Shown: piece by piece, positions 55,663 to 63,630 of the stretch
Layout of the letters: the number at the start of each line of letters is the position of its first letter
Position numbering within the stretch: the first letter of the stretch is position 1
Made by a program: the position numbers and the translations under genes
Assembly: GCA_017937125.1 (NCBI GenBank)
Contig: JAGBEH010000001.1
Coordinates: forward strand, 248,001 to 312,000
Source: Alistipes sp.
Lineage (GTDB): Bacteria > Bacteroidota > Bacteroidia > Bacteroidales > Rikenellaceae
Length of the DNA stretch: 64,000 bases
Direction of reading: 5' to 3'
Notes under the pieces: generated by a model
What the model saw: only the letters and a program-made list of their open reading frames with translations
What the model was told of the DNA's origin: nothing
Database searches by the model: none

Positions 55663-56565
55663 ATGCAGACAACTAAGCTCAGACAAATTGAGTATCATAC
55701 TCTTGTGAAGAAAATGTGGAGAATGGAAGATAATGCGATTCAGCCTTTGATGGAAGTCGTTGATTTGCTGAAATTCATTAAACGACAAGCCAGAGCGAAG
55801 AGATTTTATGAACTTAAGAACTCTAAGTGCTGCCTATTAGATGATTTTGTTGTGGAGAACAATGAAGGGAACATATTGATATGCGGATTATTTAAGAGCG
55901 CAATAAAGGATTTTAGACCAAAACTCATAAATACATCAACTGCAGTTGAACGAGACAACCCTAAAGAGAAGAAAGAGGGTGAAATCGAGAAAACTCACTT
56001 TTGTATTAAGGTTGTCAATGAGGCCGAATATCAAGAAGTCTTTATAGTATTGGAGAAGAACGGATATGGGATTAGCATAAATCAAATAATAGAGTATCTA
56101 AATGAATTTAATAAAAAATTGATTAAATCTAAAAATTTAAAAAGATCGTATACTATCAAACATATGTCAATTCTACGAAGCGATTTTAGAGATGTTTTAG
56201 GTAGTATGAATAGAGTAAGAATCGCTGAAATACATATGAATAAACAATTGCTTGGTTCTGATGCGTTAAACTATTCGAATCGACAAATTGCGGTAAAAGA
56301 AGATGTTGTATTAATGGTCAAGGCCAAGAAAGGATTTTCACTACAAGAGTTTAGTTTTGATTGTTTGCAGAAAGTAGGTGGCGGGCCTGCTGGAATATCT
56401 CGCATGAGAGTTTGGGGAAACACAGATGATGGTCAGCATATCTTAATAGATACTGAATTATTTGGTAAGAAGACTGAGATTTCATGCGACATTAATCCAG
56501 ACACAGGAGAGGTTAAAACATTCTCTATATATAGACAATTAAAGGAAATGATTATACCGATGTAG
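55663..56565 (+). CDS. hypothetical protein, first gene of a three-gene operon
   Basis: This 300-residue protein has no recognised domain. It has a helical start (TKLRQIEYHTLVKKMWRME), a beta-rich middle (FVVENNEGNILICGLFKSAI), and a long alternating C-terminal half ending in FSIYRQLKEMIIPM. No signal peptide is present. It is followed by a membrane protein gene after one base and then by an NdpA-like gene. A layout of a soluble protein with a four-helix membrane partner recalls RexA-RexB and KwaA-KwaB, but no homology is claimed. Confidence 0.6.
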   Translation: MQTTKLRQIEYHTLVKKMWRMEDNAIQPLMEVVDLLKFIKRQARAKRFYELKNSKCCLLDDFVVENNEGNILICGLFKSAIKDFRPKLINTSTAVERDNPKEKKEGEIEKTHFCIKVVNEAEYQEVFIVLEKNGYGISINQIIEYLNEFNKKLIKSKNLKRSYTIKHMSILRSDFRDVLGSMNRVRIAEIHMNKQLLGSDALNYSNRQIAVKEDVVLMVKAKKGFSLQEFSFDCLQKVGGGPAGISRMRVWGNTDDGQHILIDTELFGKKTEISCDINPDTGEVKTFSIYRQLKEMIIPM

Positions 56566-56566
56566 A

Positions 56567-57061
56567 ATGGAAATAGCAGTTTTGATATTGGAATTTTTGT
56601 CAACTAGAAAGGGTTATCGTTATTGGATTAACCTAGTAGTTTCTGTGATTGTTGGTGTACTAACCTTTTATTGTAGCAACCTACCTAGCAATTTAATTAC
56701 AACCGCAGGAGATTCAATTTTAAATGTCATTGGCATACTGCTGGGTTTCATCATCTCTATATTGGCTATTATAATCAGTGGAGATAATCAAAATATAAAC
56801 GGAGCAAAAGAGTACAAGGTCGGTAAACAATTGTTTTCAGATAAGCAACTATCATTATATGATCGCATAATAATAGATTTATGTTATACTATTTTGCTAC
56901 AAAGTATAATACTACTGTTGCTACTAACACTTCCTTATTTTATTGAAGATGCATGTAGGCATTTACAATTTATCAGCATAATGATAGGTATGTCTATTCA
57001 TGTAATTTTGATGATTATATCAATATCATTAGATTTGTATTTAATTGTTTCTAAAAAATAG
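56567..57061 (+). CDS. four-helix membrane protein
   Basis: This 164-residue protein has four hydrophobic segments: about 20-38 (INLVVSVIVGVLTFYCSN), 48-70, 100-125 (IIIDLCYTILLQSIILLLL) and 135-160 (ISIMIGMSIHVILMIISI). Between helices 2 and 3 is a soluble loop (SGDNQNINGAKEYKVGKQLF). It lies 1 base after the previous gene and 5 before the NdpA-like gene, so the three are very likely cotranscribed. It could be an effector membrane protein, which is inference only. Confidence 0.65.
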   Translation: MEIAVLILEFLSTRKGYRYWINLVVSVIVGVLTFYCSNLPSNLITTAGDSILNVIGILLGFIISILAIIISGDNQNINGAKEYKVGKQLFSDKQLSLYDRIIIDLCYTILLQSIILLLLLTLPYFIEDACRHLQFISIMIGMSIHVILMIISISLDLYLIVSKK

Positions 57062-57066
57062 TAAGT

Positions 57067-58080
57067 ATGTATATTGAAAATTTAGCAATACACATAGTGG
57101 GTAATAGCAATGATGATATTGTTATTACAAAACAGCCCATTACAATTTCTCAAGATTTGAATAGTCTCTTGTGTACATATTTTTATAATTCGATTGTTCG
57201 CAATGAAGCATATTCTTTCTTTCATGAGAATGACATAAAGTACAATGAGGTGTATAATATCATAGCAGACATTTTTGATACTCCGAATAGCCTGTATGAT
57301 AACTCTGTTATGCTTGCAAATTGTCTACATAGAAATAGCACGCATCACAATATCAAACAGGGAGAGTTCTATGTAGTTTTATTTAGAGATTGTGAATTCG
57401 AAGGTAGAATCGCAGATGCGATAGGACTATTTAAAACTGAAAACAAAGAGACCTTTTTAAGAATTCATAATAGTGACAGAAGTATTGACATTGAAGCACT
57501 GGATGGCATCAATCTCCGTAAGATGGATAAAGGTGCTATAATTATGAACATTAACAAGGGCGAAGGATACCATATTTCGATTATCGATAATACAAATAAA
57601 GGAGAGGACGCCAAATACTGGACAGATAATTTCCTACATTTGAAATCTGTCAAAGACAATTTCTACAATACCCATCATGCCTTAATGATGTGTAAATCTT
57701 TTGTAAAGAAAGGTTTGCCCGAACAATTTGAGGTGGAGCTTGCTGACCAAGCTGAAATCCTAAATAAGTCTGTAGCATTTTTCAAGGCCCACGATAATTT
57801 CGATATGGAGGAGTTTGCCAATGAAGTTATTGGACAACCAGAAGTTATCGAAAGTTTCAATCAATACAGAGTAGCTTACGAGGCGGAACATGAAGTACAA
57901 ATTGCCGATGAGTTTGTAATTTCTGATTCAGCTGTCAAGAAACAGGCTCGATCATTCAAAAGCGTTATCAAACTTGATAAAAACTTCCACATATATATCC
58001 ACGGAGATAGAAAGTTAATCGAACAAGGAGAGGACGAAAAGGGTAAATATTACAAAGTATATTTCAAAGAGGAATTATAG
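57067..58080 (+). CDS. nucleoid-associated NdpA-like protein
   Basis: This 337-residue protein matches the NdpA/YejK (37 kDa nucleoid-associated) family in start and style: IENLAIHIVGNSNDDIVITKQPI, then YNEVYNIIADIFDTPNSL, GEFYVVLFRDCEFEGR and ADAIGLFKTENKETFLRI. The family binds nucleoid DNA. It is the last gene of the operon, followed by a hairpin at 58081-58110. NdpA next to a membrane protein in an island is unusual and suggests a DNA-sensing role, which is inference. Confidence 0.7.
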   Translation: MYIENLAIHIVGNSNDDIVITKQPITISQDLNSLLCTYFYNSIVRNEAYSFFHENDIKYNEVYNIIADIFDTPNSLYDNSVMLANCLHRNSTHHNIKQGEFYVVLFRDCEFEGRIADAIGLFKTENKETFLRIHNSDRSIDIEALDGINLRKMDKGAIIMNINKGEGYHISIIDNTNKGEDAKYWTDNFLHLKSVKDNFYNTHHALMMCKSFVKKGLPEQFEVELADQAEILNKSVAFFKAHDNFDMEEFANEVIGQPEVIESFNQYRVAYEAEHEVQIADEFVISDSAVKKQARSFKSVIKLDKNFHIYIHGDRKLIEQGEDEKGKYYKVYFKEEL

Positions 58081-58110
58081 AGTTGAGGCTGCTTATTAGC
58101 GGTCTCAACT
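58081..58110 (+). terminator. hairpin ending the three-gene operon
   Basis: AGTTGAG (58081-58087) pairs with CTCAACT (58104-58110), with partial extension inside. It lies directly at the NdpA-like stop; no T-run follows, so it is a weak terminator. Confidence 0.5.
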
Positions 58111-58166
58111 ATTATATGAGCAGGATATTTATAAAGACTACATTCTAATGATAAGTTCTCTTTTTG

Positions 58167-58649
58167 TCACCTCAAAACATACACCGGCGTATCGCTATAT
58201 CTGTCAAGCGTGAAGTGGAGGGTGCTGAGGGAGCTGGTGTTGTCGAATTGGGAGAAATAGACCTCGTCGGCGAGGTCGGCGGCGCCCCAGTTGCGTTGTT
58301 GGGCGGAGTTCCAGCTATGGCGCGTGTAGCCACGAAACGAAATAAACAGTAAATTCCCCTCGTCAAAAGCCGATTTCAGCTGTGGTGGTACCTTTTTATA
58401 AAGTGCCCGTCCGAGTGCAAAAATCACAGGATGCTTGCGTTCAAGCAGGTAGTTCAAAATCTCTTTTTCGAGTGGGGAGTGGAAGCCGCTGATGACGACT
58501 TTATCGGTTTGGTAGATGGATTCGGCCCATTGCAGAGCCAATTGCGTGTCGTGTGGCGTTGCTTTCCGCGAAGCGAATAATGCCACCAACTCTCTGTCGA
58601 GCAAGTCCTTATTTCCGGATAAGTCCATAAAAAAGCGCAGGCGCTGCAT
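58167..58649 (-). CDS. DprA/Smf-like Rossmann-fold protein
   Basis: This 160-residue protein starts with a strand and glycine loop (FFMDLSGNKDLLDREL), followed by VALFASRKATP, VVISGFHSPLEKEILNYLL and PVIFALGRAL, and LLFISFRGYTRHSW. This matches the short DprA-like or Smf-like Rossmann proteins found in Bacteroidota. It is too short for a full DprA and has no C-terminal winged helix. It may bind nucleotides or single-stranded DNA. The start at 58649 is chosen; 58628 is an alternative. Confidence 0.6.
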   Translation of the reverse strand: MQRLRFFMDLSGNKDLLDRELVALFASRKATPHDTQLALQWAESIYQTDKVVISGFHSPLEKEILNYLLERKHPVIFALGRALYKKVPPQLKSAFDEGNLLFISFRGYTRHSWNSAQQRNWGAADLADEVYFSQFDNTSSLSTLHFTLDRYSDTPVYVLR

Positions 58650-58962
58650 TTACTTATCCCGAACTCAAGGCCTTGGCTGCCCACAAATCTGAACAAGCAA
58701 CACAGACAGCCCACGCCGGATGATATATGCAAACACACATTGAGCCAAACGGGCACAATGCGGAGATATAACATCTCTGGTGGACATCTGTTGCGTTCTT
58801 CAGATTTGTTAAAACCGCCAAGTTTTTGAGTTCGGAAGAATCGTCAAAAAATATCCAATCAAATATGTACGGCTCAACGGCAAAAGCCATAAGCCATTAC
58901 AAAGATATAGAAAATTTTTGAGAAAGCGTGAATTTGTGAAAAACTCTTATGGGGGAATTTCG

Positions 58963-58970
58963 TATCTTTG
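58963..58970 (+). promoter_or_regulatory. -7 promoter box for a small RNA
   Basis: TATCTTTG matches TAnnTTTG and is followed, after a few bases, by a hairpin and terminator but no gene. Confidence 0.6.
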
Positions 58971-58975
58971 CGACA

Positions 58976-59063
58976 TATCGCCAGATTTAGGGTGCAATCG
59001 CAGTGGGCTATAACTGTGTGGATTGCGAGTGGAGAGAAAAAGTTTCGGCTTTTTCTCTTTTTT
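58976..59063 (+). ncRNA. candidate small RNA with terminator
   Basis: A promoter box at 58963 is followed by a hairpin (GCAATC at 58994-58999 with GATTGC at 59021-59026, and an inner CAGT/ACTG stem) and a 10-bp terminator stem (59033-59042 with 59049-59058) with a T-run. No coding frame fits. The terminator stem and loop (TTTCGG) recur at 61984-62009, so the two belong to one repeated unit. The gap 58650-58975 before it has no other gene. Confidence 0.55.
59033..59063 (+). terminator. terminator of the small RNA
   Basis: AGAGAAAAAG pairs with CTTTTTCTCT around TTTCGG, then a run of T bases. It is identical in stem and loop to 61984-62009. Confidence 0.85.
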
Positions 59064-59095
59064 ATTTCCGATTGTCAGAAGTTGTCAAAAACTAG

Positions 59096-59120
59096 GGGTT
59101 ACTTTGCAGTAAAGTAACCC
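59096..59120 (+). promoter_or_regulatory. 10-bp hairpin in the leader of the small acidic gene
   Basis: GGGTTACTTT (59096-59105) pairs with AAAGTAACCC (59111-59120) around GCAGT, 15 bases before the ATG at 59136. It could be a leader regulatory element or insulator. Confidence 0.5.
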
Positions 59121-59135
59121 TTAAATTTGCTTGTT

Positions 59136-59273
59136 ATGTCACTTTGGGATTGGCTGCTTGCAGCGTGGATTTATGAGGAAGTGTTAGATGATGAGTCGGA
59201 CAATAGGTCGCACGACAACACTCGCGACTACGATTCGTCATACGACTACGATGATTATGAAGAGGATTATTGA
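59136..59273 (+). CDS. 45-residue acidic small protein
   Basis: A short frame encodes about 45 residues: a Trp-rich amphipathic start (MSLWDWLLAAWIYEEV) followed by a tail very rich in Asp, Tyr and Glu (YDSSYDYDDYEEDY). No signal peptide and no known domain are recognised. There is no clear Shine-Dalgarno sequence, which is normal in Bacteroidota. A hairpin precedes it. It lies 67 bases before the four-TM gene. Its role is unknown. Confidence 0.5.
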   Translation: MSLWDWLLAAWIYEEVLDDESDNRSHDNTRDYDSSYDYDDYEEDY

Positions 59274-59340
59274 TGATTCTCTACTATTTGTATTAAAATT
59301 ATGTTTTCCTTTGTAGGAAAGATGTCAATATTCGAAATAT

Positions 59341-59934
59341 ATGAAATTTAATTATTACGATACACTGGTTAATTTGGTACTTGGATATACTCTATTATTT
59401 CTGATTATAATTATCGGAGAACTGGATTACAAAGATGATCTTGCTGTCGCATACATTGCATGCGGTTTTGTGATGGGATACTTTGTTAATGCTATCAGTA
59501 GTATGCTAGAACCTGTCTATTTTTGGACTTTTGGAGGAAAACCTTCTGCAAATATTCTAAAAATAAATGAGGCCAAAGGATACTCTGGAATAGCACGAGT
59601 ACCATTCTATGAAACACAAAAAGCAATTAACTTATTAAAAGAAGAGTGTGCAGAGGTAGATGAAGATAAATGGTTTGGTATTGCTGTGAGAACTATAGGT
59701 CGGAATAAAGATTCACGGGTACCAACCTTCAACGAACAATACGCTTTTTCAAGAGTAATGCTAACTTTTGCCATAATCAGTACAATTATTTTGGCTGTTA
59801 AGTTTTACTGTCATTGGCAGCTTTATGTAATTGCACTACCCATAATATTTGTTGCGTGGTATCGATGTAAGATGCGTGGTTATTATTACGCTCGAGAAGT
59901 GCTTTGTGAATATATAAACATTAGAAAAAATTAA
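59341..59934 (+). CDS. four-helix membrane protein of unknown family
   Basis: This 197-residue protein has four hydrophobic segments: about 7-26 (VLGYTLLFLIIIIG), 34-56 (AYIACGFVMGYFVNAISSML), 133-155 (VMLTFAIISTIILAVKFYC) and 160-178. A soluble middle (about 60-130) separates the pairs. I do not recognise the family. It is 4 bases before an MBL-fold gene, indicating a two-gene unit. Confidence 0.6.
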   Translation: MKFNYYDTLVNLVLGYTLLFLIIIIGELDYKDDLAVAYIACGFVMGYFVNAISSMLEPVYFWTFGGKPSANILKINEAKGYSGIARVPFYETQKAINLLKEECAEVDEDKWFGIAVRTIGRNKDSRVPTFNEQYAFSRVMLTFAIISTIILAVKFYCHWQLYVIALPIIFVAWYRCKMRGYYYAREVLCEYINIRKN

Positions 59935-59938
59935 AACA

Positions 59939-60868
59939 ATGAAACTAATAATATTTGATGTAGGAAATGCATTTTGTTCCATAATATCAAGTCCAAATGG
60001 CTACGGATTAATGGTGGATTGCGGATCAAACGAGGATAAAGAGAATCCCGTAGATACAATTTATCGATATAGAAATTGGTTGCAACTCAGGAGTTATGTT
60101 ACTCGCCAAGGAATGTCATATCCCTTGGGGCTTTTACATATAACACACCCTGATGAAGATCACGTAAGGAATGCAGTAAGAATAAAGAAAGAACTGACTC
60201 CATACTTAATGCATAAAACGAAGTGGGAAGAATTCCCTGATGGGACAGACATCTACAATGAGTATAGAACTCTTCTTGATAATTGTTATAGGGGTTCTAA
60301 CCCTGAAGCTATCGATTGGGGATTTGACATCAATAAAACATTTTCTATACCCATAGAAGTTGTGCGAAACAATCCTAAACTGAAAGATAAAGTTCGCAAC
60401 AACTCCAGCATTTTGAGATATATAGCATATAATGGTGTTAAAGTGTTATTTACCGGTGATCTTGAATCTGCTGGCTGGGAGTGGTTGATTGCGCACGATC
60501 AAGATTTTGTACAAACAATAAAATATGGTGTTGATATTTTAATTGCCCCACATCATGGACATAAATCTGGTTTCCCAAAAGCATTGTTTGATGTCATCGG
60601 AAATGTAAAAATGGTTATTCACTCCAAGGACTCCGAAGCTGGCAAAGATGGAACAGATGTAGCCACTCAATACAGCAATTATGCTTGCGGTGCCGTATAT
60701 AATGTTATAAACGGAATTCCACGTGAAGGCAAAGTATTAACAACAAGAAGCAATGGCAATATATGCATTGAGATTAAAGACAGAGCCTTTGATGTTTGGA
60801 CAGAACAAGCATCTTTTAATCACACGCCGTTATACCAAACAAATGTTAATGTAACAAATAGAATATAA
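59939..60868 (+). CDS. ComEC-like metallo-beta-lactamase-fold hydrolase
   Basis: This 309-residue protein carries MBL-fold motifs: IFDVGNAFCSIIS near 4-16, the metal site ITHPDEDHV near 68-76, VLFTGDLESAGWEWL and IAPHHGHKSGF. These match the soluble C-terminal domain of ComEC/Rec2-type nucleases and related single-domain hydrolases. The ComEC membrane channel domain is absent. It lies 4 bases after the four-TM gene and 4 before an alcohol dehydrogenase gene. A DNA- or nucleotide-directed activity is possible. Confidence 0.75.
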   Translation: MKLIIFDVGNAFCSIISSPNGYGLMVDCGSNEDKENPVDTIYRYRNWLQLRSYVTRQGMSYPLGLLHITHPDEDHVRNAVRIKKELTPYLMHKTKWEEFPDGTDIYNEYRTLLDNCYRGSNPEAIDWGFDINKTFSIPIEVVRNNPKLKDKVRNNSSILRYIAYNGVKVLFTGDLESAGWEWLIAHDQDFVQTIKYGVDILIAPHHGHKSGFPKALFDVIGNVKMVIHSKDSEAGKDGTDVATQYSNYACGAVYNVINGIPREGKVLTTRSNGNICIEIKDRAFDVWTEQASFNHTPLYQTNVNVTNRI

Positions 60869-60872
60869 ACCT

Positions 60873-61907
60873 ATGCTCGCCTACACCTACATATCCCCCG
60901 GCAAATTCGAGTTGATCGACAAGCCGAAGCCCGAGTTACAAGGGCCACGTGATGCCATTGTGCGCATTACGCTCGGCAGTATCTGCACCAGCGACCTGCA
61001 TATCAAGCATGGTAGTGTACCGCGTGCCGTTCAGGGCATAACCGTTGGCCACGAGATGGTTGGCATCGTTGAGAAGGTCGGCGCCGAGGTCCGCAATGTC
61101 AAGCCAGGCGACCGCGTGACGGTCAATGTGGAGACCTTCTGTGGCGAGTGTTTTTTCTGCAAAAACGGCTTCGTGAACAACTGCACCGACCCCAATGGCG
61201 GCTGGGCGCTCGGTTGTCGCATAGATGGCGGGCAGGCGGAGTATGTGCGTGTGCCGTATGCCGATCAGGGCCTCAACCGCATCCCCGACAGCGTGAGCGA
61301 CGAGCAGGCATTATTCGTGGGCGATGTGTTGGCGACGGGATTTTGGGCGACTCGAATTTCGGAGATTAAGCCCGATGACACGGTGCTGATTATCGGCGCA
61401 GGACCTACGGGAATTTGCACGCTGCTCTGCGTGATGTTGAAGCAGCCGAAGCATATAATCGTGTGCGAGGAATCGCCCGAAAGAGCTCGTTTTGTGTGCG
61501 AACACTATCCGAGCGTGGAAGTTGTTGCGCCGGAGGATTGCCTCGCCACGGTGCGCCAAAAATGCGAGCGAGGAGGTGCTGATGTGGTGTTGGAGGTTGC
61601 GGGTGCGGAAGACACCTTCCGTCTGGCGTGGGAGTGCGCTCGTCCTAATGCGATTGTGACGGTTGTGGCGCTATACGATAAGCCACAGATGCTGCCGCTG
61701 CCCGAGATGTACGGCAAGAATCTGACCTTCAAAACGGGTGGCGTGGACGGCTGCGATTGCGCGGAGATTTTGCATTTAATCGAGGCTGGTAAGATTGACA
61801 CCACGCCCCTGATTACGCACCGCTACACACTCGCCGACATCGCCGAGGCATACCACCTGTTCGAGAACAAGCTCGACGGCGTGATTAAGGTGGCCGTGGA
61901 GCAGTAG
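60873..61907 (+). CDS. zinc-binding medium-chain alcohol dehydrogenase
   Basis: This 344-residue MDR-family dehydrogenase has the catalytic zinc region (GSICTSDLHIKHG with VGHEMVGIVEKVG), the structural zinc cluster CGECFFCKNGFVNNC near 90-104, and the NAD(P) Rossmann loop IIGAGPTGICTLLC. It uses NAD(P) to oxidise alcohols or reduce aldehydes. It is GC-rich, clearly unlike the AT-rich genes on both sides, which points to separate origin. A terminator follows at 61984. Confidence 0.85.
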   Translation: MLAYTYISPGKFELIDKPKPELQGPRDAIVRITLGSICTSDLHIKHGSVPRAVQGITVGHEMVGIVEKVGAEVRNVKPGDRVTVNVETFCGECFFCKNGFVNNCTDPNGGWALGCRIDGGQAEYVRVPYADQGLNRIPDSVSDEQALFVGDVLATGFWATRISEIKPDDTVLIIGAGPTGICTLLCVMLKQPKHIIVCEESPERARFVCEHYPSVEVVAPEDCLATVRQKCERGGADVVLEVAGAEDTFRLAWECARPNAIVTVVALYDKPQMLPLPEMYGKNLTFKTGGVDGCDCAEILHLIEAGKIDTTPLITHRYTLADIAEAYHLFENKLDGVIKVAVEQ

Positions 61908-61983
61908 AATTGTGAATTAAAACGAATTTACCAGAATTTAGGAGGCAAACATAGTGAGCAATGACCATTCGGTTTGCGAGAGA

Positions 61984-62016
61984 AGAGAAAAAGTTTCGGC
62001 TTTTTCTCTTTTTTTG
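61984..62016 (+). terminator. terminator after the alcohol dehydrogenase
   Basis: AGAGAAAAAG (61984-61993) pairs with CTTTTTCTCT (62000-62009) around TTTCGG, followed by a long T-run. It duplicates the small-RNA terminator at 59033. Confidence 0.85.
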
Positions 62017-62051
62017 TCTCAAAATTTCAATGCAAATTGAATTATTTTCAA

Positions 62052-62059
62052 TATCTTTG
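62052..62059 (+). promoter_or_regulatory. -7 promoter box for the HTH-dnd operon
   Basis: TATCTTTG matches TAnnTTTG and lies 22 bases before the HTH ATG at 62082. Confidence 0.6.
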
Positions 62060-62081
62060 TGTGAAATCAATTTTTCGACCA

Positions 62082-62279
62082 ATGAAAAAAGATATAAATA
62101 GGCTTAAATTAGTGCTGGTTGAGAGGAAAAGAACTGGTAAATGGCTTGCTGAACAGTTGGGCAAAGACCCATCAACAGTTTCTAAATGGTGTTCAAATAC
62201 AACTCAGCCATCTCTGGATATTTTAGTAAATATAGCCAAGGTGCTCGAAGTTGATGTTAAGCAACTTATAAATGAATAA
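62082..62279 (+). CDS. XRE-type HTH transcription regulator of the dnd locus
   Basis: This 65-residue protein is almost a single helix-turn-helix: LVERKRTGKWLAEQLGKDPS, TVSKWCSNTTQPSLDILVNIAKVLEVD. It is a compact Cro/CI-type repressor. It lies 16 bases upstream of dndC and likely controls the phosphorothioation genes, a frequent arrangement. The start at 62082 is preferred over an in-frame 61974 start, which lies within the terminator. Confidence 0.75.
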   Translation: MKKDINRLKLVLVERKRTGKWLAEQLGKDPSTVSKWCSNTTQPSLDILVNIAKVLEVDVKQLINE

Positions 62280-62295
62280 TGCAGGAGGAAAATAA

Positions 62296-63627
62296 ATGTC
62301 GAAACGCATAAATAATATAATTGCTGATATCAAGGAGCAGTATCTTGAGAGGGATAATAACATTCCTTGGATTATCGGCTTTAGTGGAGGAAAAGATAGT
62401 ACGGTTGTACTAACTTTAGTATGGCGAGCTTTGCTGTCTATACGAGAAGAGTTAGGCGATGCAGCTCTTGCTCGACAGGTGTATGTCGTAAATAATGACA
62501 CTTTGGTAGAGAATCCTATTATTACCGACTACATTGTTGAGGTAATGGATAGTATTCGGATTGCAGCTATTGAGCAAAAACTACCTATTAATGTTCAAAC
62601 AACAGTACCCAAATTAGAGGATAGCTTCTGGATTAGCTTCTTGGGTAAGGGATACCCTGTTCCGAATAATACTTTTAGATGGTGTACTGATCGATTAAAG
62701 ATCAAGCCTACCACGCAATTTATCCTTGATAAGGTAGATGCGATGGGTGAGGCGATTGTTCTCATTGGCACTCGCCTTACCGAGAGTGCTACTCGTGCGA
62801 AATCAATTCGTCGTCATGAAATCAAAGGAAAGCGCTTAACTAAGCATCCGTTGAACCCCAATACATACACATATCCTCCGATTAAAGATTTGTATTTGGA
62901 AGAGGTGTGGTATATACTCAACAATGAGCCATCACCTTGGGGTTATGACAATAAGAAGTTGTTCCAAATATATGCTGATGCCACAGCAGATGATTATGAG
63001 TGTCCTACTGTAATTACGGATAAGACACAGCCTTCGTGTGGTCAAAGCCGATTTGGTTGTTGGGTTTGCACCGTAGTTAAGGAAGATAAGTCAATGATGG
63101 CCCTTATCAACAATGGCAATCAATGGATGGCTCCTTTGTTGAAATATCGAGATGAAATGGTTGCGGGTCGCAATATTTCAGAGAATAGATATGCAACTCG
63201 TAGAAATGGTCAGGCTGCTCAAGATGCAGATGGGCATAATCAGGGCAATTACACTTTTGAGTATCGATGCGAGATGCTTCGTAAATTATTGGAATTGCAG
63301 CGTGATATGCAGAAAGTAAAGCCGCATATGGAGTTGATTTCGAATCAAGAATTAGTTGCGATTCAAATCAACTGGTATCGCGATGGATTCTTTGCGCCAA
63401 AAGTAACCGATATCTACAATGAGGTATATAAACGAAATATGCCTCTTGAGAATATGCAGTACCAGGAGCGATTGATCCTTGAGAAAGTATGTGCAGAACA
63501 TCCTGAAGATTATCACTTGATAAATGATTTGGTATCACTTCAAAAAAGCAAGACTATTTTGATGAATAACAATGGCCTTCAGGGAGATATTGAGAAACGA
63601 TTAGATAACTACCTCAACCAGCAGTAA
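62296..63627 (+). CDS. dndC: DNA phosphorothioation sulfurtransferase DndC
   Basis: DndC activates DNA phosphate with ATP and, with the IscS/DndA sulfur supply, takes part in replacing a non-bridging oxygen by sulfur in the DNA backbone. The 443-residue protein has the PP-loop IIGFSGGKDSTVVL at 27-40 (SGGKDS at 30-35), RWCTDRLKIKP, IGTRLTESATRA, and a cysteine cluster CGQSRFGCWVC near 246-257 for the iron-sulfur cluster. A strong ribosome-binding site (AGGAGG) precedes it. dndD follows 3 bases after its stop. Confidence 0.93.
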   Translation: MSKRINNIIADIKEQYLERDNNIPWIIGFSGGKDSTVVLTLVWRALLSIREELGDAALARQVYVVNNDTLVENPIITDYIVEVMDSIRIAAIEQKLPINVQTTVPKLEDSFWISFLGKGYPVPNNTFRWCTDRLKIKPTTQFILDKVDAMGEAIVLIGTRLTESATRAKSIRRHEIKGKRLTKHPLNPNTYTYPPIKDLYLEEVWYILNNEPSPWGYDNKKLFQIYADATADDYECPTVITDKTQPSCGQSRFGCWVCTVVKEDKSMMALINNGNQWMAPLLKYRDEMVAGRNISENRYATRRNGQAAQDADGHNQGNYTFEYRCEMLRKLLELQRDMQKVKPHMELISNQELVAIQINWYRDGFFAPKVTDIYNEVYKRNMPLENMQYQERLILEKVCAEHPEDYHLINDLVSLQKSKTILMNNNGLQGDIEKRLDNYLNQQ

Positions 63628-63630
63628 GCT

